A stretch of DNA of 64,000 bases. Source: Streptomyces bluensis. Its GTDB lineage: Bacteria > Actinomycetota > Actinomycetes > Streptomycetales > Streptomycetaceae. Within the stretch, counting starts at the first letter, position 1. Every line of letters begins with the position of its first letter. A program made the translations under genes and the position numbers. The notes under the pieces were generated by a model that saw nothing but the letters and a program-made list of their open reading frames with translations, had not been told where the DNA came from and ran no database searches. Positions 33,742 through 43,200 of this stretch are shown here, piece by piece. The stretch lies in the NCBI RefSeq assembly GCF_014650715.1, contig NZ_BMVM01000013.1:62001-126000 (forward strand), written 5' to 3'.

Positions 33742-35120
33742 TTGGCCGACTCCTCGTTCTCGTCGGTCACCGCGGCTTCGGCGGTCTCGTCGGCGTCCTC
33801 GGCGTCCCCGCTGCCGGCCGCGATCGGCTCGTAGACGAGCACCGCGCGGTTGTCGGGCCGCAGCCGGGCCTGCGCGACGGCCTGCACCTCCTCGGCGGTC
33901 ACGTCGAGCACGCGCTGGACGGCCGTCAGGGCGAGCTGCGGGTCGCCGAACAGCACGGCGTACCGGCACAGTTCGTCGGCGCGGCCGGCGACCGTGCCGA
34001 GCCGGTCCAGCCATTCGCGCTCCAACTGGGCCTGGGCGCGCTCCATTTCCTCCGCCGTGGGGCCCTCGGCGGCGAACCGGGCGAGCTCCTCGTCGACGGC
34101 GGCCTCGATCACCGGGACCTCGACATCGCCGGAGGTCTTCACGTCGAGCCACCCCAGGGAGGGCGCTCCGGCCAGCCGCAGCAGGCCGAACCCGGCTGCC
34201 ACCGCCGTACGGTCGCGCCGTACGAGCCGGTTGTAGAGGCGGGACGACTCACCGCCGCCGAGGACCGTCAGCGCCAGGTCGGCCGCGTCGGCCTCGCGCG
34301 TGCCGTCCTCCGGGAGCCGGTAGGCGGCCATCAACGCGCGCGCGGGGACCTCTTCCTCCACGACCTCCCGCAGCTGCTCGCCGATGGTCTCCGGCAGCGA
34401 ACCGTCCCGCGGGGCGGGCTTGCCGTCGTGGCCGGGGATGGAGCCGAAGTACTTCTCGATCCAGGCGAGCGTCTGCTCCGGGTCGATGTCGCCGACCACG
34501 GAGAGCACCGCGTTGTTGGGCGCGTAGTAGGTGCGGAAGAACGCGCGCGCGTCCTCCAGCGTGGCCGCGTCCAGGTCGGCCATCGAACCGATCGGGGTGT
34601 GGTGGTAGGGGTGGCCGTCCGGGTAGGCGAGGGCGGTCAGCTTCTCGAAGGCGGTGCCGTAGGGCACGTTGTCGTAGCGCTGGCGGCGCTCGTTCTTGAC
34701 GACGTCCCGCTGGTTCTCCATGGACTCGTCGTCCAGCGCCGTCAGCAGCGAACCCATGCGGTCGGCCTCCAGCCAGAGGGCGAGCTCCAGCTGGTGGGCG
34801 GGCATGGTCTCGAAGTAGTTGGTGCGCTCGAAGCTCGTCGTACCGTTCAGCGAGCCGCCCGCGCCCTGGACCAGCTCGAAGTGGCCGTTGCCCTGCACCT
34901 GGGCCGAGCCCTGGAACATCAGGTGCTCGAAGAGGTGGGCGAGACCGGTGCGGCCCTTGACCTCGTGACGGGAGCCGACGTCGTACCAGAGGCACACCGC
35001 CGCGACCGGGGTCAGGTGGTCCTCGGAGAGCACCACGCGCAGCCCATTGGCCAGGCGGTGCTCGGTCGCTGTCAGGCCCCCGGTGCCTGCCTCGGCTGTG
35101 GCCGTGTGACCCATGGGCAT
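33738..35120 (-). CDS. M16 zinc metallopeptidase, catalytic subunit
   Basis: 460-residue insulinase/pitrilysin-family peptidase. The inverted zinc motif HLFEH is at 62-66 and the third ligand Glu in VKNERRQ (E144), the usual distance away. Typical flanks are RTGLAHLFEHLMFQG, NYFETMPAHQLELAL and HPYHHTPIG. No signal peptide is present, so it is probably cytoplasmic. ATG at 35120 follows GAAGGGACGTAC. The leader contains three 12-bp repeats. It is co-translated with the non-catalytic partner; together they resemble a processing-peptidase alpha/beta pair. Confidence 0.9.
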   Translation of the reverse strand: MPMGHTATAEAGTGGLTATEHRLANGLRVVLSEDHLTPVAAVCLWYDVGSRHEVKGRTGLAHLFEHLMFQGSAQVQGNGHFELVQGAGGSLNGTTSFERTNYFETMPAHQLELALWLEADRMGSLLTALDDESMENQRDVVKNERRQRYDNVPYGTAFEKLTALAYPDGHPYHHTPIGSMADLDAATLEDARAFFRTYYAPNNAVLSVVGDIDPEQTLAWIEKYFGSIPGHDGKPAPRDGSLPETIGEQLREVVEEEVPARALMAAYRLPEDGTREADAADLALTVLGGGESSRLYNRLVRRDRTAVAAGFGLLRLAGAPSLGWLDVKTSGDVEVPVIEAAVDEELARFAAEGPTAEEMERAQAQLEREWLDRLGTVAGRADELCRYAVLFGDPQLALTAVQRVLDVTAEEVQAVAQARLRPDNRAVLVYEPIAAGSGDAEDADETAEAAVTDENEESAK

Positions 35121-35785
35121 GTACGTCCCTTCATCGCGGAAGCTGTCGCGGAAGTTGTCGCGGAAAACCGCGTCTTTCTGCCGGTCCTGCCACTGTATGC
35201 AAGCGTGCGGACGGCTGGCGAAGTTCCCGGTTCCCGTACGCCCAGAGCGAGACTCCCGGACAGGAGAGCGGGGACTGGCGCAGGCCGGGGTCCGGCCCGC
35301 CGCACGCCGGGGAGAAATCGGGTCCGTGGCCGCCGCCCGTCCGCTCCCAGGACGGCTCCGGGACCGCCGCACCGCGGGCGGGCTCGGGCCCGTGACGGGC
35401 GCCGCCGACGCCGGGAACAGCGGGAAGATCCTCTCGCGCCTGGGCGGGGCGCCCTCCTTCGGGCGCACTCGAAGCCGGGGAAGAGTACGGACCGGCGCGC
35501 CGCGGCGGGCCACCTGGTGCGGCACCATGGCCGTGTACGGGCCCGGGGGAGCTGGAACGGCGCCATGTTGACGTGAGCGCCTGGCGACGCCTCCCCGCCG
35601 TCCCGACGTACGTCCCTTTCATCCGCCCCGACGTGCACTCCGGGCGTTCCGGCGCCGTGTTGAGAGGGACGGAGAGGCGCCCCTGTGGAAGGGGCGTGGT
35701 CCGGGTTGTCAGTGCGTCGGGCCACAATGGACCGCGTCAGATCCCGTTCATGCCCCGGCAAGACTGTGAAGGAGCCGCAGCAGCG
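35121..35785. other. 665-bp divergent region between the M16 operon and parC
   Basis: No coding frame I trust. For the minus strand, TTCGCC (35222-35217) and CATACA (35199-35194) at 17-bp spacing are a possible promoter for the M16 genes. The right 200 bp should hold the parC promoter, and the left 50 bp hold a three-copy 12-bp repeat. The middle is high-G+C with no obvious structure. Frames that extend parC upstream to 35573 lack a ribosome site. Confidence 0.45.
35134..35169 (-). repeat. Three 12-bp repeats in the M16 leader
   Basis: TCGCGGAAGCTG (35134), TCGCGGAAGTTG (35146) and TCGCGGAAAACC (35158) are tandem copies that end 13 bp before the M16 start codon. On the minus strand they could be three half-sites for a regulator or a simple duplication. 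Confidence 0.75.
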
Positions 35786-38239
35786 ATGGCCCGCCGCAGC
35801 ACGAAGACTCCGCCCGACGACGCGTACGAGGAGAAGATCCTCGACATCGACGTCGTCGACGAGATGCAGGGCTCCTTCCTGGAGTACGCGTACTCGGTCA
35901 TCTACTCCCGAGCCCTGCCGGACGCCCGCGACGGCCTCAAGCCGGTGCACCGCCGGATCGTCTACCAGATGAGCGAGATGGGCCTGCGTCCCGACCGCGG
36001 CTACGTGAAGTGCGCCCGCGTCGTGGGCGAGGTCATGGGCAAGTTGCACCCGCACGGCGACGCGTCGATCTACGACGCCCTGGTGCGCCTGGCCCAGCCC
36101 TTCTCCATGCGCGTGCCGCTGGTCGACGGCCACGGCAACTTCGGCTCCCTGGGCAATGACGACCCGCCGGCCGCCATGCGGTACACGGAGTGCCGGATGG
36201 CCGACGCGACCAGCCTGATGACCGAGTCCATCGACGAGAACACGGTGGATTTCGCGCCCAATTACGACGGCCAGGAGCAGGAGCCGGTGGCGCTGCCCGC
36301 CGCGTTCCCGAACCTGCTGGTGAACGGCGCGTCGGGCATCGCCGTCGGCATGGCCACGAACATGCCCCCGCACAACCTGGGCGAGGTCATCGCGGCGGCC
36401 CGACACCTGATCCGCCACCCGAACGCGGACCTCGACACGCTGATGAAGCACGTGCCGGGCCCCGACCTGCCCACGGGCGGCCGGATCGTCGGCCTCTCCG
36501 GGATCAGGGACGCGTACGAGACGGGCCGCGGCACCTTCAGGATCCGCGCCACGGTGTCCGTGGAGAGCGTGACCGCACGGCGCAAGGGCCTGGTCGTCAC
36601 CGAGCTGCCCTTCAGCGTCGGTCCCGAGAAGGTGATCGCCAAGATCAAGGACCTGGTCGGCTCGAAGAAGCTGCAGGGCATCGCCGACGTCAAGGACCTC
36701 ACCGACCGCCAGCACGGGCTGCGCCTGGTCATCGAGATCAAGAACGGCTTCGTGCCGGAGGCGGTCCTGGAGCAGCTCTACAAGCTGACGCCGATGGAGG
36801 AGAGCTTCGGCATCAACAACGTGGCGCTGGTCGACGGCCAGCCGCTCACGCTGGGCCTGAAGGAGCTCCTGGAGGTCTACCTCGACCACCGCTTCAACGT
36901 GGTACGGCGGCGCTCCGAGTTCCGCCGCGGCAAGAGGCGCGACCGGCTCCATCTGGTCGAGGGCCTGCTCACGGCGCTGGTGGACATCGACGAGGTGATC
37001 CGTCTGATCCGCTCCAGCGAGAACTCGGCGGAGGCGAAGCAGCGTCTGATGGAGCGCTTCTCGCTGAGCGACGTGCAGACCCAGTACATCCTGGACACGC
37101 CGCTGCGCCGGCTGACCAAGTTCGACCGTATCGAGCTGGAGTCGGAGCGGGACAGGCTGAATGCGGAGATCGCGGAGCTGACCCGCATCCTGGAGTCGGA
37201 CGCGGAGCTGCGCAAGCTGGTGTCGGGCGAACTGGCCGCGGTGGCCAAGAAGTTCGGCACCTCCCGTCGCACGGTGCTCCTTGAGTCCTCCGGCACCCCC
37301 GCGCCCACGGTCCCGCTCCAGGTGGAGGACGCCCCGTGCCGCGTCCTGCTCTCCTCGACGGGCCTGCTGGCGCGTACGGTGAACAGCGAGCCCTTCGCGG
37401 CGGACGAGGACGGGCGGCGGACCAAGCACGATGTGATCGTCTCCGCCGTCCCGGGGACGGCCCGGGGCGAGGTGGGCGTCGTGACGTCGTCGGGCCGCCT
37501 GCTGCGGCTGAACGTCATCGACCTCCCCCAGCTCCCGGAGACGGCGTCGGCGCCGAACCTCTCGGGCGGCGCACCGCTGTCGGAGTTCCTCTCCCTGGAG
37601 GACGACGAGACGGTGGTGTGCCTGACGACGCTCGACGAGTCCTCGCCGGGCCTGGCACTCGGCACCGAGCAGGGCGTCGTCAAGCGTGTGGTCCCCGACT
37701 ACCCGGCCAACAAGGAGGAGTTGGAGGTCATCACGCTCAAGGAGGGCGACCGGATCGTGGGCGCCGTCGAGCTGCGCACGGGCGAGGAGGACCTGGTCTT
37801 CATCACGGACGACGCCCAGTTGCTGCGCTATCAGGCCGCGCAGGTCCGACCGCAGGGCCGTCCGGCGGGCGGTATGGCGGGCATCAAGCTCGCCGAGGGC
37901 GCGAAGGTCATCTCGTTCACGGCCGTGGACCCGGCGGCGGACGCGATCGTCTTCACCGTGGCGGGCTCGCGGGGCACCCTGGACGACTCGGTCCAGACGA
38001 CCGCCAAGCTGACCCCGTTCGACCAGTATCCGCGCAAGGGCCGCGCCACCGGCGGTGTGCGCTGCCAGCGGTTCCTGAAGGGCGAGGACTGTCTGTCCCT
38101 GGCCTGGGCGGGCCCGACCCCGGCACGTGCCGCCCAGAAGAACGGCACCCCGGTCGAGCTGCCCGAGACCGACCCGCGCCGCGACGGTTCGGGTGTGTCG
38201 CTCCAGAAGACGGTGGCGGTCGTCGCGGGACCGGTCTGA
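35786..38239 (+). CDS. parC: DNA topoisomerase IV subunit A (GyrA-like)
   Basis: 817-residue type IIA topoisomerase subunit. The breakage-reunion domain includes [11 protein letters not shown], the quinolone-region [15 protein letters not shown] and active-site Tyr Y133 in [11 protein letters not shown] six-bladed C-terminal domain follows (repeats such as [15 protein letters not shown] and [14 protein letters not shown]). The canonical GyrA box is replaced by [14 protein letters not shown], which favours the decatenase ParC over gyrase. ATG at 35786 follows GAAGGAGCCGCAG. Its partner parE is 5 kb downstream in opposite orientation. In S. coelicolor this pair is the topoisomerase IV set. Confidence 0.93.
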   Translation: MARRSTKTPPDDAYEEKILDIDVVDEMQGSFLEYAYSVIYSRALPDARDGLKPVHRRIVYQMSEMGLRPDRGYVKCARVVGEVMGKLHPHGDASIYDALVRLAQPFSMRVPLVDGHGNFGSLGNDDPPAAMRYTECRMADATSLMTESIDENTVDFAPNYDGQEQEPVALPAAFPNLLVNGASGIAVGMATNMPPHNLGEVIAAARHLIRHPNADLDTLMKHVPGPDLPTGGRIVGLSGIRDAYETGRGTFRIRATVSVESVTARRKGLVVTELPFSVGPEKVIAKIKDLVGSKKLQGIADVKDLTDRQHGLRLVIEIKNGFVPEAVLEQLYKLTPMEESFGINNVALVDGQPLTLGLKELLEVYLDHRFNVVRRRSEFRRGKRRDRLHLVEGLLTALVDIDEVIRLIRSSENSAEAKQRLMERFSLSDVQTQYILDTPLRRLTKFDRIELESERDRLNAEIAELTRILESDAELRKLVSGELAAVAKKFGTSRRTVLLESSGTPAPTVPLQVEDAPCRVLLSSTGLLARTVNSEPFAADEDGRRTKHDVIVSAVPGTARGEVGVVTSSGRLLRLNVIDLPQLPETASAPNLSGGAPLSEFLSLEDDETVVCLTTLDESSPGLALGTEQGVVKRVVPDYPANKEELEVITLKEGDRIVGAVELRTGEEDLVFITDDAQLLRYQAAQVRPQGRPAGGMAGIKLAEGAKVISFTAVDPAADAIVFTVAGSRGTLDDSVQTTAKLTPFDQYPRKGRATGGVRCQRFLKGEDCLSLAWAGPTPARAAQKNGTPVELPETDPRRDGSGVSLQKTVAVVAGPV

Positions 38240-38257
38240 CCCGCCGGACGGACCGCG

Positions 38258-39451
38258 CTAAGCGTCGGCGTCGGAGCCCGGCTCGTCGGGGTCCTGGACC
38301 TCGTCAAGGCCCTGGACCTCATCAGGATCCTGAACCTCATCGGGGTCCTGTACGTACCGCAGGACGCCCCACATGCTCTGCTCGTCGGCGTGTGGGGCGC
38401 CGTCCTCGCAGCCCTGAAGCTCCTTGCCGAGGGTCGTGGTGTCGATGCCGGAACCGATGAGGACGAGCTGTGTGCGGCGGGGCTCGCCGGGCGCCCAGGG
38501 CTCGGGATAGAACCGCAGGAACCGTCCCACGGCGTGCACCGCGTACCGGTTGTCCCGGTCGTGGGGACCGAAGTCGACGTACCCCTTGATGCGGTAGAGC
38601 CCGTCGGGCCGGCTGTCGAGGAACTCCATCAACCGGCGCGGGCCGAGGGGTACTTCGGAGGCGAAGGCGAGCGACTCATAGGCGGTGTGCAGATGCCCGC
38701 AGTGCTCACCGTGCCTGTGCTCGCCGTCCCCCTGGCCCGCACCGCTTCCGTCTGACTCCCCCTCCTCCTGCCGGTGGAGGTCGTCGAAGGACAGTTGCCC
38801 GACCCGCTCCTCGCTCGGCCTGCGGTCGAAGAGGAACTCCGGGTCGATGCGGCCGTACGTGGCGGGCACGACGGCGGCACGGTCGCTGAGGGAACGAACG
38901 AGCCCCAGAACCCGCTCACGCTCGCCGTCCGCGGCCCGGTCGAGCTTGTTGACGACGACGAGGTCGGCGAGCGAGAGGTGCCGGTCGATCTCGGGGTGCT
39001 TCTTTCGGGTCGCGTCGAACTCGGCGGCGTCGACGACCTCGACGAGCCCGCCGTACACGACCCGGGGGTTCTCGCTGGCGAGCACCATGCGCACGAGCTC
39101 CTGCGGTTCCGCGAGCCCGCTGGCCTCGATGACGATGACGTCGATCCGGGCGGAGGGGCGGGAGAGCCGCTCAAGGTACAGATCGAGCTCGCTGACGTCG
39201 ACGGCACAGCACAGGCAGCCGTTGCCGAGGGAGACGGTGGAGTCTCCGAGCGCCCCGGCCACGGCCATCGCGTCGATCTCGATGGCACCGAAGTCGTTCA
39301 CGATGGCCCCGATACGGCTGCCCCCGCTCCGGTGGAGCAGGTGATTGAGCAACGTGGTCTTGCCCGAGCCGAGGAACCCGGCGAGGACGACGACCGGGAT
39401 CTGTGACCGCCCCGGCACCAGCATCTGCCGGGGATCCGAACTCGACGACAT
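38258..39451 (-). CDS. CobW/G3E-family GTPase (metal-handling)
   Basis: 397-residue G3E GTPase. Walker A is [19 protein letters not shown], the CxCC metal site is NGCLCCAVD, VIEASGLAEP and NKLD follow, and a His-rich insertion (HRHGEHCGHLH) and a CobW_C domain (LYRIKGYVDFG) complete it. The family delivers Zn2+ or Co2+ or activates metalloenzymes. The acidic tail is made of VQDPDE-type repeats encoded by an 18-bp tandem repeat. ATG at 39451 is chosen by domain position; upstream alternatives at 39508 (ATG) and an internal TTG after AGGAGAAGGGG are possible. Divergent from the iron-box gene. Confidence 0.87.
   Translation of the reverse strand: MSSSSDPRQMLVPGRSQIPVVVLAGFLGSGKTTLLNHLLHRSGGSRIGAIVNDFGAIEIDAMAVAGALGDSTVSLGNGCLCCAVDVSELDLYLERLSRPSARIDVIVIEASGLAEPQELVRMVLASENPRVVYGGLVEVVDAAEFDATRKKHPEIDRHLSLADLVVVNKLDRAADGERERVLGLVRSLSDRAAVVPATYGRIDPEFLFDRRPSEERVGQLSFDDLHRQEEGESDGSGAGQGDGEHRHGEHCGHLHTAYESLAFASEVPLGPRRLMEFLDSRPDGLYRIKGYVDFGPHDRDNRYAVHAVGRFLRFYPEPWAPGEPRRTQLVLIGSGIDTTTLGKELQGCEDGAPHADEQSMWGVLRYVQDPDEVQDPDEVQGLDEVQDPDEPGSDADA
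38283..38354 (-). repeat. 18-bp in-frame repeat encoding the CobW tail
   Basis: Four 18-bp units at 38283, 38301, 38319 and 38337 encode VQDPDE-like hexapeptides (one reads VQGLDE). The copies have diverged at several positions, so the array is older than the exact repeats elsewhere in the window. Confidence 0.8.
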
Positions 39452-39618
39452 GTCCGACTGGCCGGCCCCGCTCGACTGCCTCAACGCACGCCCCTTCTCC
39501 TGCCACATGAATGTCGCCCCAGGATACGAGCGTGAAGGCGCGCGGCCGCGTCCCTCCTTGTGCCCCCCGTCGCCCCCGTCGCCCCCCGTCCGCCCTCCGG
39601 AAGCCACCGAGGGCCAAG

Positions 39619-39637
39619 TCAGGTTAGGCTCACCTCT
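39619..39637 (+). promoter_or_regulatory. Iron box (DmdR1/IdeR-type operator)
   Basis: TCAGGTTAGGCTCACCTCT matches the 19-bp DtxR/DmdR1 consensus TTAGGTTAGGCTMACCTAA at about 16 positions and lies directly against the GTG start of the downstream gene. In Streptomyces, Fe2+-DmdR1 represses such genes. The match is seen by eye. Confidence 0.82.
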
Positions 39638-40576
39638 GTGAGTACGTGCACGACCGCGTCGCGGAACCTCGACGAGCCCCTCGCGGGGACCTCGACCACC
39701 GCGAGGACCTGGCTGCTGCTGGAACAGCCCGGCCCCTGGGGTGCCAAGGCGCTCACCACGAGCCACCTGGACCCGGCCGTCGGCCGCGCCCTGGAAGCCG
39801 CCACGGAGAACACCGGTGTGCGCGTCGCGCTCATCCGCCGCCCCGGCCGCCACGCGGACTGCCACGATTCCCGCGAACGCCATGTGTACGCGGCCCACAC
39901 CGTCCCCGGAAACATGTGGCTGCACAGCACCACGACCACCGACCCGGAGCAGGTACTCGACCTCGACTTCACCGCTCTCGGCATGGGGGACCATCACACG
40001 TTCGACGCCGTCCTTCAGGGTCGCCCCCACACAGGCGACCCGCTGGCACTCGTCTGCACCAACGGCAAGCGCGACCGCTGCTGCGCCCTCCTCGGCCGGC
40101 CGCTCGCCGCCGAACTGGCCTCCTCCGGTGTGGACGGTGTCTGGGAGGTCACGCACCTGGGCGGTCACCGCTTCTCACCCACACTGCTGGTCCTGCCGTC
40201 CGGCTACGCATACGGCCGCGCCGAGGCCCACCACGTCAAGGGCGTCCTCCAGGCCGCGCGGGAGGGCCGCGTCGTCACCGAGGGGTGCCGCGGAAGCTCC
40301 GCCTGGGAGCGGCCCGGGCAGGCGGCGGAGCTGGCCGTGCGCACGACGACGGGCGAGGACAGGGCGGGCACCCTCACCGTCGTCACCACGAACGGCGCGG
40401 CACCGCACTGGGAGGTGACGGTCGCCCACGCCGACGGCCGCCAGTGGCAGGTGACCGTCGCCCAGAGCGCCTCGCTGCCGCCCCGCCCGGAGAGCTGCGG
40501 CTCACCCCTGGGCTCTCCCGCCCGGATGGACGTGGTCTCCGTCCGGGAACTGTCGGCCACACCGCTGGCGAGCTGA
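39638..40576 (+). CDS. Sucrase/ferredoxin-like (thioredoxin-fold) protein, iron-regulated
   Basis: 312-residue Suc_Fer-like protein. Conserved parts are WLLLEQPGPWGAKAL, the Cys-containing CTNGKRDRCCALLGRPLA and HLGGHRFSPTLLVLPSG. This family is related to thioredoxin-like [2Fe-2S] ferredoxins and is often found with siderophore genes, where it may help reduce or handle iron. The C-terminal third is divergent. GTG at 39638 abuts an iron box and lacks a usual ribosome site, so either the message is leaderless or the true start is slightly downstream. Predicted to be induced by iron limitation. Confidence 0.83.
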   Translation: MSTCTTASRNLDEPLAGTSTTARTWLLLEQPGPWGAKALTTSHLDPAVGRALEAATENTGVRVALIRRPGRHADCHDSRERHVYAAHTVPGNMWLHSTTTTDPEQVLDLDFTALGMGDHHTFDAVLQGRPHTGDPLALVCTNGKRDRCCALLGRPLAAELASSGVDGVWEVTHLGGHRFSPTLLVLPSGYAYGRAEAHHVKGVLQAAREGRVVTEGCRGSSAWERPGQAAELAVRTTTGEDRAGTLTVVTTNGAAPHWEVTVAHADGRQWQVTVAQSASLPPRPESCGSPLGSPARMDVVSVRELSATPLAS

Positions 40577-40684
40577 ACCTGCGTCGAGCCGAGGTGGGGG
40601 CCCCTCCGCTCCTTCCGTACCGTGCCAGGAGATCCACACCACACCTCTTCGGCCCGGCTCACCGCGCCACGTACCTTCATGGGT

Positions 40685-42445
40685 ATGAGCCCCACTCCCC
40701 CCGCCCGCCGCCTGCGTCTCGGTCTGCCGCGGCGGGTGTTCTCACAGGTGCTGCTGATGCAGGTGGCGATCGCCGCCGGCGTCGCCGTGCTCGTGACCGG
40801 GCTGTTCCTCGCGCCGCTCAGCCAGCAACTGGACGACCAGGCGATGCGCCGCGCCCTCGCGATCGCGCAGACCACCGCCGCCCTGCCGCAGCTCGCCGAG
40901 GACCTGACGTCGACCAGGGCGTCCGTCGACGGCCCCGTGCAGGCGGAGGCCGAGCGGATCCGCAAGGCCAGCGGAGCCGAGTACGTGGTCGTGATGAACA
41001 TGGACGGCATCCGCTGGTCCCACCCGGACCCGAAACAGATCGGCAGTGTCGTCTCGACGGATCCACGGCAGGCCCTGGCCGGTCAGGAGATCATGCAGAT
41101 CGACAACGGCACGCTGGGCCGCTCGGCCCGTGGAAAGGTGCCGCTGCGCGACTCCGCCGGGAAGATCGTCGGCGCGGTCTCGGTCGGCATCGAGTACAAC
41201 AGCGTGCGGGCCCGGCTGATCCACGCCATCCCGGGGCTCCTCGCCTACGCCGGCGCCGCCCTCGCCATCGGGTCGCTGGTCGCGTACCTGATCTCCCGGA
41301 GGGTGCAGCGGCAGACCCGGGACCTGGCCTTCTCGGACATCTCCTCGCTGCTCGTGGAGCGCGAGGCGATGCTGCACGGCATCCGGGAGGGCGTCGTCGC
41401 CCTGGACCGGAGCGGCCGCGTCCGCCTGCTCAACGACGAGGCTCAGCGCCTGCTCGGCATCGGTGAGGAGGCCGTCGGCCGCTCCCTCGACGAGGCGCTC
41501 GGTGAGGGCCGTACGACCGACGTCCTGGCCGGCCGGGTGACCGGCACCGACCTGCTCACCGTCCGGGGCCAGCGCGTCCTGGTCGCCAACCGGATGCCCA
41601 CCGACGACGGGGGCGCCGTCGCCACTCTGCGGGACCGTACCGAGGTGGAGCAGCTCGGCCGCGAACTCGACTCCACACGCGGCCTGATCGACGCCCTGCG
41701 CGCGCAGGACCACGAGCACGCCAACCGCATGCACACCCTGCTCGGGCTGCTCGAACTGGAGATGTACGACGACGCCGTGGAGTTCGTCGGCGAGGTGGTC
41801 GGCGACCACAGGGCGACCGCCGAGCAGGTCACGGAGAAGATCCACGATCCGCTGCTCGCCGCGGTGCTCGTCGGCAAGGCCGCCGTGGCCGCCGAGCGTG
41901 GCGTGACCCTCTCGCTGGCCGAGCGGACCCTGCTGCCGGACCGGCTGATCGACCCCAGGGGGCTGGTCACGATGGTGGGGAACCTGGTCGACAACGCCCT
42001 CGACGCCGTGGCCGGCACTCCACACGCGCGCGTGGAGGTCGAACTGCGTGCCGAGGGGCGCACGGCGGTCCTCAGGGTGCGCGACACCGGACCGGGCGTT
42101 CCGGTGGAACAGCGGGAGCTGGTCTTCGCGGACGGGTGGTCCACCAAGAAGCCGCCCGCCCACGGCAAGCGGGGCATCGGGCTCTCCCTGGTGCGCCGGC
42201 TCGCCGAGCGGCAGGGCGGCAGCGCCCGCGTCACGGAGGCGGACGGCGGGGGCGCGGAGTTCGTCGTCGTCCTGCCGGAGGCCCTGGCGGATCCGGGACT
42301 GGCGGCTCAGACGCCCGCGCACCCGCTCCTGGTGCCCGGCAGTCGGACCGACTCGGGCGACCCGCTAACGTCGGGCCGCACCGGGGAACGGGATGCCGTG
42401 CTGGAGCCCGAGGCCGCCGCAGCCACCGAGGAGGAGTCGTCATGA
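40685..42445 (+). CDS. CitA/DcuS-type sensor histidine kinase
   Basis: 586 residues. TM1 (about 24-44), an extracytoplasmic PAS-like (PDC) domain of about 130 residues (SGAEYVVVMNMDGIRWSHP, VGAVSVGIEYN), TM2 (about 182-202), a cytoplasmic PAS, then a SpoOB-type kinase core. The phospho-acceptor is in AQDHEHANRMHTLLGLLEL (H343, as in CitA) and the ATPase has NLVDNALDAV and GIGLSLVRRLAERQGG. It should sense a small molecule, di- or tricarboxylates in characterised relatives. ATG at 40685 is preferred by domain start; 40679 is in frame and neither has a clear ribosome site. Overlaps the regulator gene. Confidence 0.88.
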   Translation: MSPTPPARRLRLGLPRRVFSQVLLMQVAIAAGVAVLVTGLFLAPLSQQLDDQAMRRALAIAQTTAALPQLAEDLTSTRASVDGPVQAEAERIRKASGAEYVVVMNMDGIRWSHPDPKQIGSVVSTDPRQALAGQEIMQIDNGTLGRSARGKVPLRDSAGKIVGAVSVGIEYNSVRARLIHAIPGLLAYAGAALAIGSLVAYLISRRVQRQTRDLAFSDISSLLVEREAMLHGIREGVVALDRSGRVRLLNDEAQRLLGIGEEAVGRSLDEALGEGRTTDVLAGRVTGTDLLTVRGQRVLVANRMPTDDGGAVATLRDRTEVEQLGRELDSTRGLIDALRAQDHEHANRMHTLLGLLELEMYDDAVEFVGEVVGDHRATAEQVTEKIHDPLLAAVLVGKAAVAAERGVTLSLAERTLLPDRLIDPRGLVTMVGNLVDNALDAVAGTPHARVEVELRAEGRTAVLRVRDTGPGVPVEQRELVFADGWSTKKPPAHGKRGIGLSLVRRLAERQGGSARVTEADGGGAEFVVVLPEALADPGLAAQTPAHPLLVPGSRTDSGDPLTSGRTGERDAVLEPEAAAATEEESS

Positions 42446-43122
42446 TCGAGGTCCTGGTCGTGGACGACGACATCCGGGTCGCGAAGGTCAACGCCGCCTA
42501 CGTGGAGAAGGTGCCCGGCTTCCATGTCACGGGTGAGGCGCACAGCGCGGTGGAGGCGCTGCGGCAGCTGGAGACACTGCCCCGGGTGGACCTCGTCCTC
42601 ATGGACCACTATCTGCCGGACCGAACGGGCCTGGAGGTCGTCCAGGAGATGCGGCGGCGCGGCCTCCAGGCCGATGTGATCATGGTGACGGCGGCCCGCG
42701 ACGTCTCGACCGTCCAGGCGGCGATGCGGCAGGGGGCCCTGCAGTACCTGGTCAAGCCGTTCGCGTTCGGGGGCCTGCGCACCAAGCTGGAGGCGTACGC
42801 GGAGCTCCGCCGCACCCTCGACGGCGGCGGCGAGGCCGAACAGGCCGAGGTGGACCGGATCTTCGGCGCCCTCTCCGCGAGCGGGGCGCCCGACCTCCCC
42901 AAGGGGCACTCCGCCACGACCACGGAACTCGTACGCCGCGCCCTGATGTCCGCCGACGGCCCGCTGTCGGCCCAGGAGATCGCCGAACAGACCGGCCTGA
43001 GCCGCCAGACCGCCCAGCGTTACCTGAAGCTCCTGGAGCGTACGGGACGGGCCACGCTGAGCCTCAAGTACGGCGAGGCGGGCCGCCCGGAGCACCGTTA
43101 CGTATGGGCGACCCGCGCCTGA
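42442..43122 (+). CDS. CitB/DcuR-type response regulator
   Basis: 226 residues. The receiver domain has D8-D10, phospho-acceptor D55 (VLMDHYLPD), T in VTAARD and K in YLVKPF. A C-terminal DNA-binding region has the HTH SAQEIAEQTGLSRQTAQRYL and wing SLKYGEAGRPEHRYV, as in the CitB/DctR group. ATG at 42442 overlaps the kinase stop (ATGA) and follows GAGGAGTCGTC. It probably controls transport or metabolism of the kinase's ligand; no target transporter is adjacent. Confidence 0.9.
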   Translation: MIEVLVVDDDIRVAKVNAAYVEKVPGFHVTGEAHSAVEALRQLETLPRVDLVLMDHYLPDRTGLEVVQEMRRRGLQADVIMVTAARDVSTVQAAMRQGALQYLVKPFAFGGLRTKLEAYAELRRTLDGGGEAEQAEVDRIFGALSASGAPDLPKGHSATTTELVRRALMSADGPLSAQEIAEQTGLSRQTAQRYLKLLERTGRATLSLKYGEAGRPEHRYVWATRA

Positions 43123-43158
43123 GCATCCCTCGGTCTCCGCGTACGCGGCTGGCGGAGG

Positions 43159-43186
43159 GTGCGGGGAAGGCGGGGCTTCCCCGCAC
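43159..43186. terminator. Convergent hairpin terminator
   Basis: A perfect 11-bp stem (43159-43169 with 43176-43186) and 6-base loop lie between the response regulator and parE, which converge here. Confidence 0.8.
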
Positions 43187-43200
43187 GCTCCGGCGCGGCG

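Noticed and set aside
35573-35785. N-terminal extension of parC from 35573
   Set aside because: The extension lacks conserved sequence and a ribosome site, and ParC homologues begin near [12 protein letters not shown].
35072-37429. A 785-codon minus-strand frame opposite parC
   Set aside because: Entirely antisense to parC with no recognisable domain. It is a codon-bias artefact.
39452-39508. Start of the CobW gene at 39508
   Set aside because: Possible but not preferred: conserved GTPase sequence begins well downstream and the ribosome site is not better than that of the chosen start. It is kept as an alternative.
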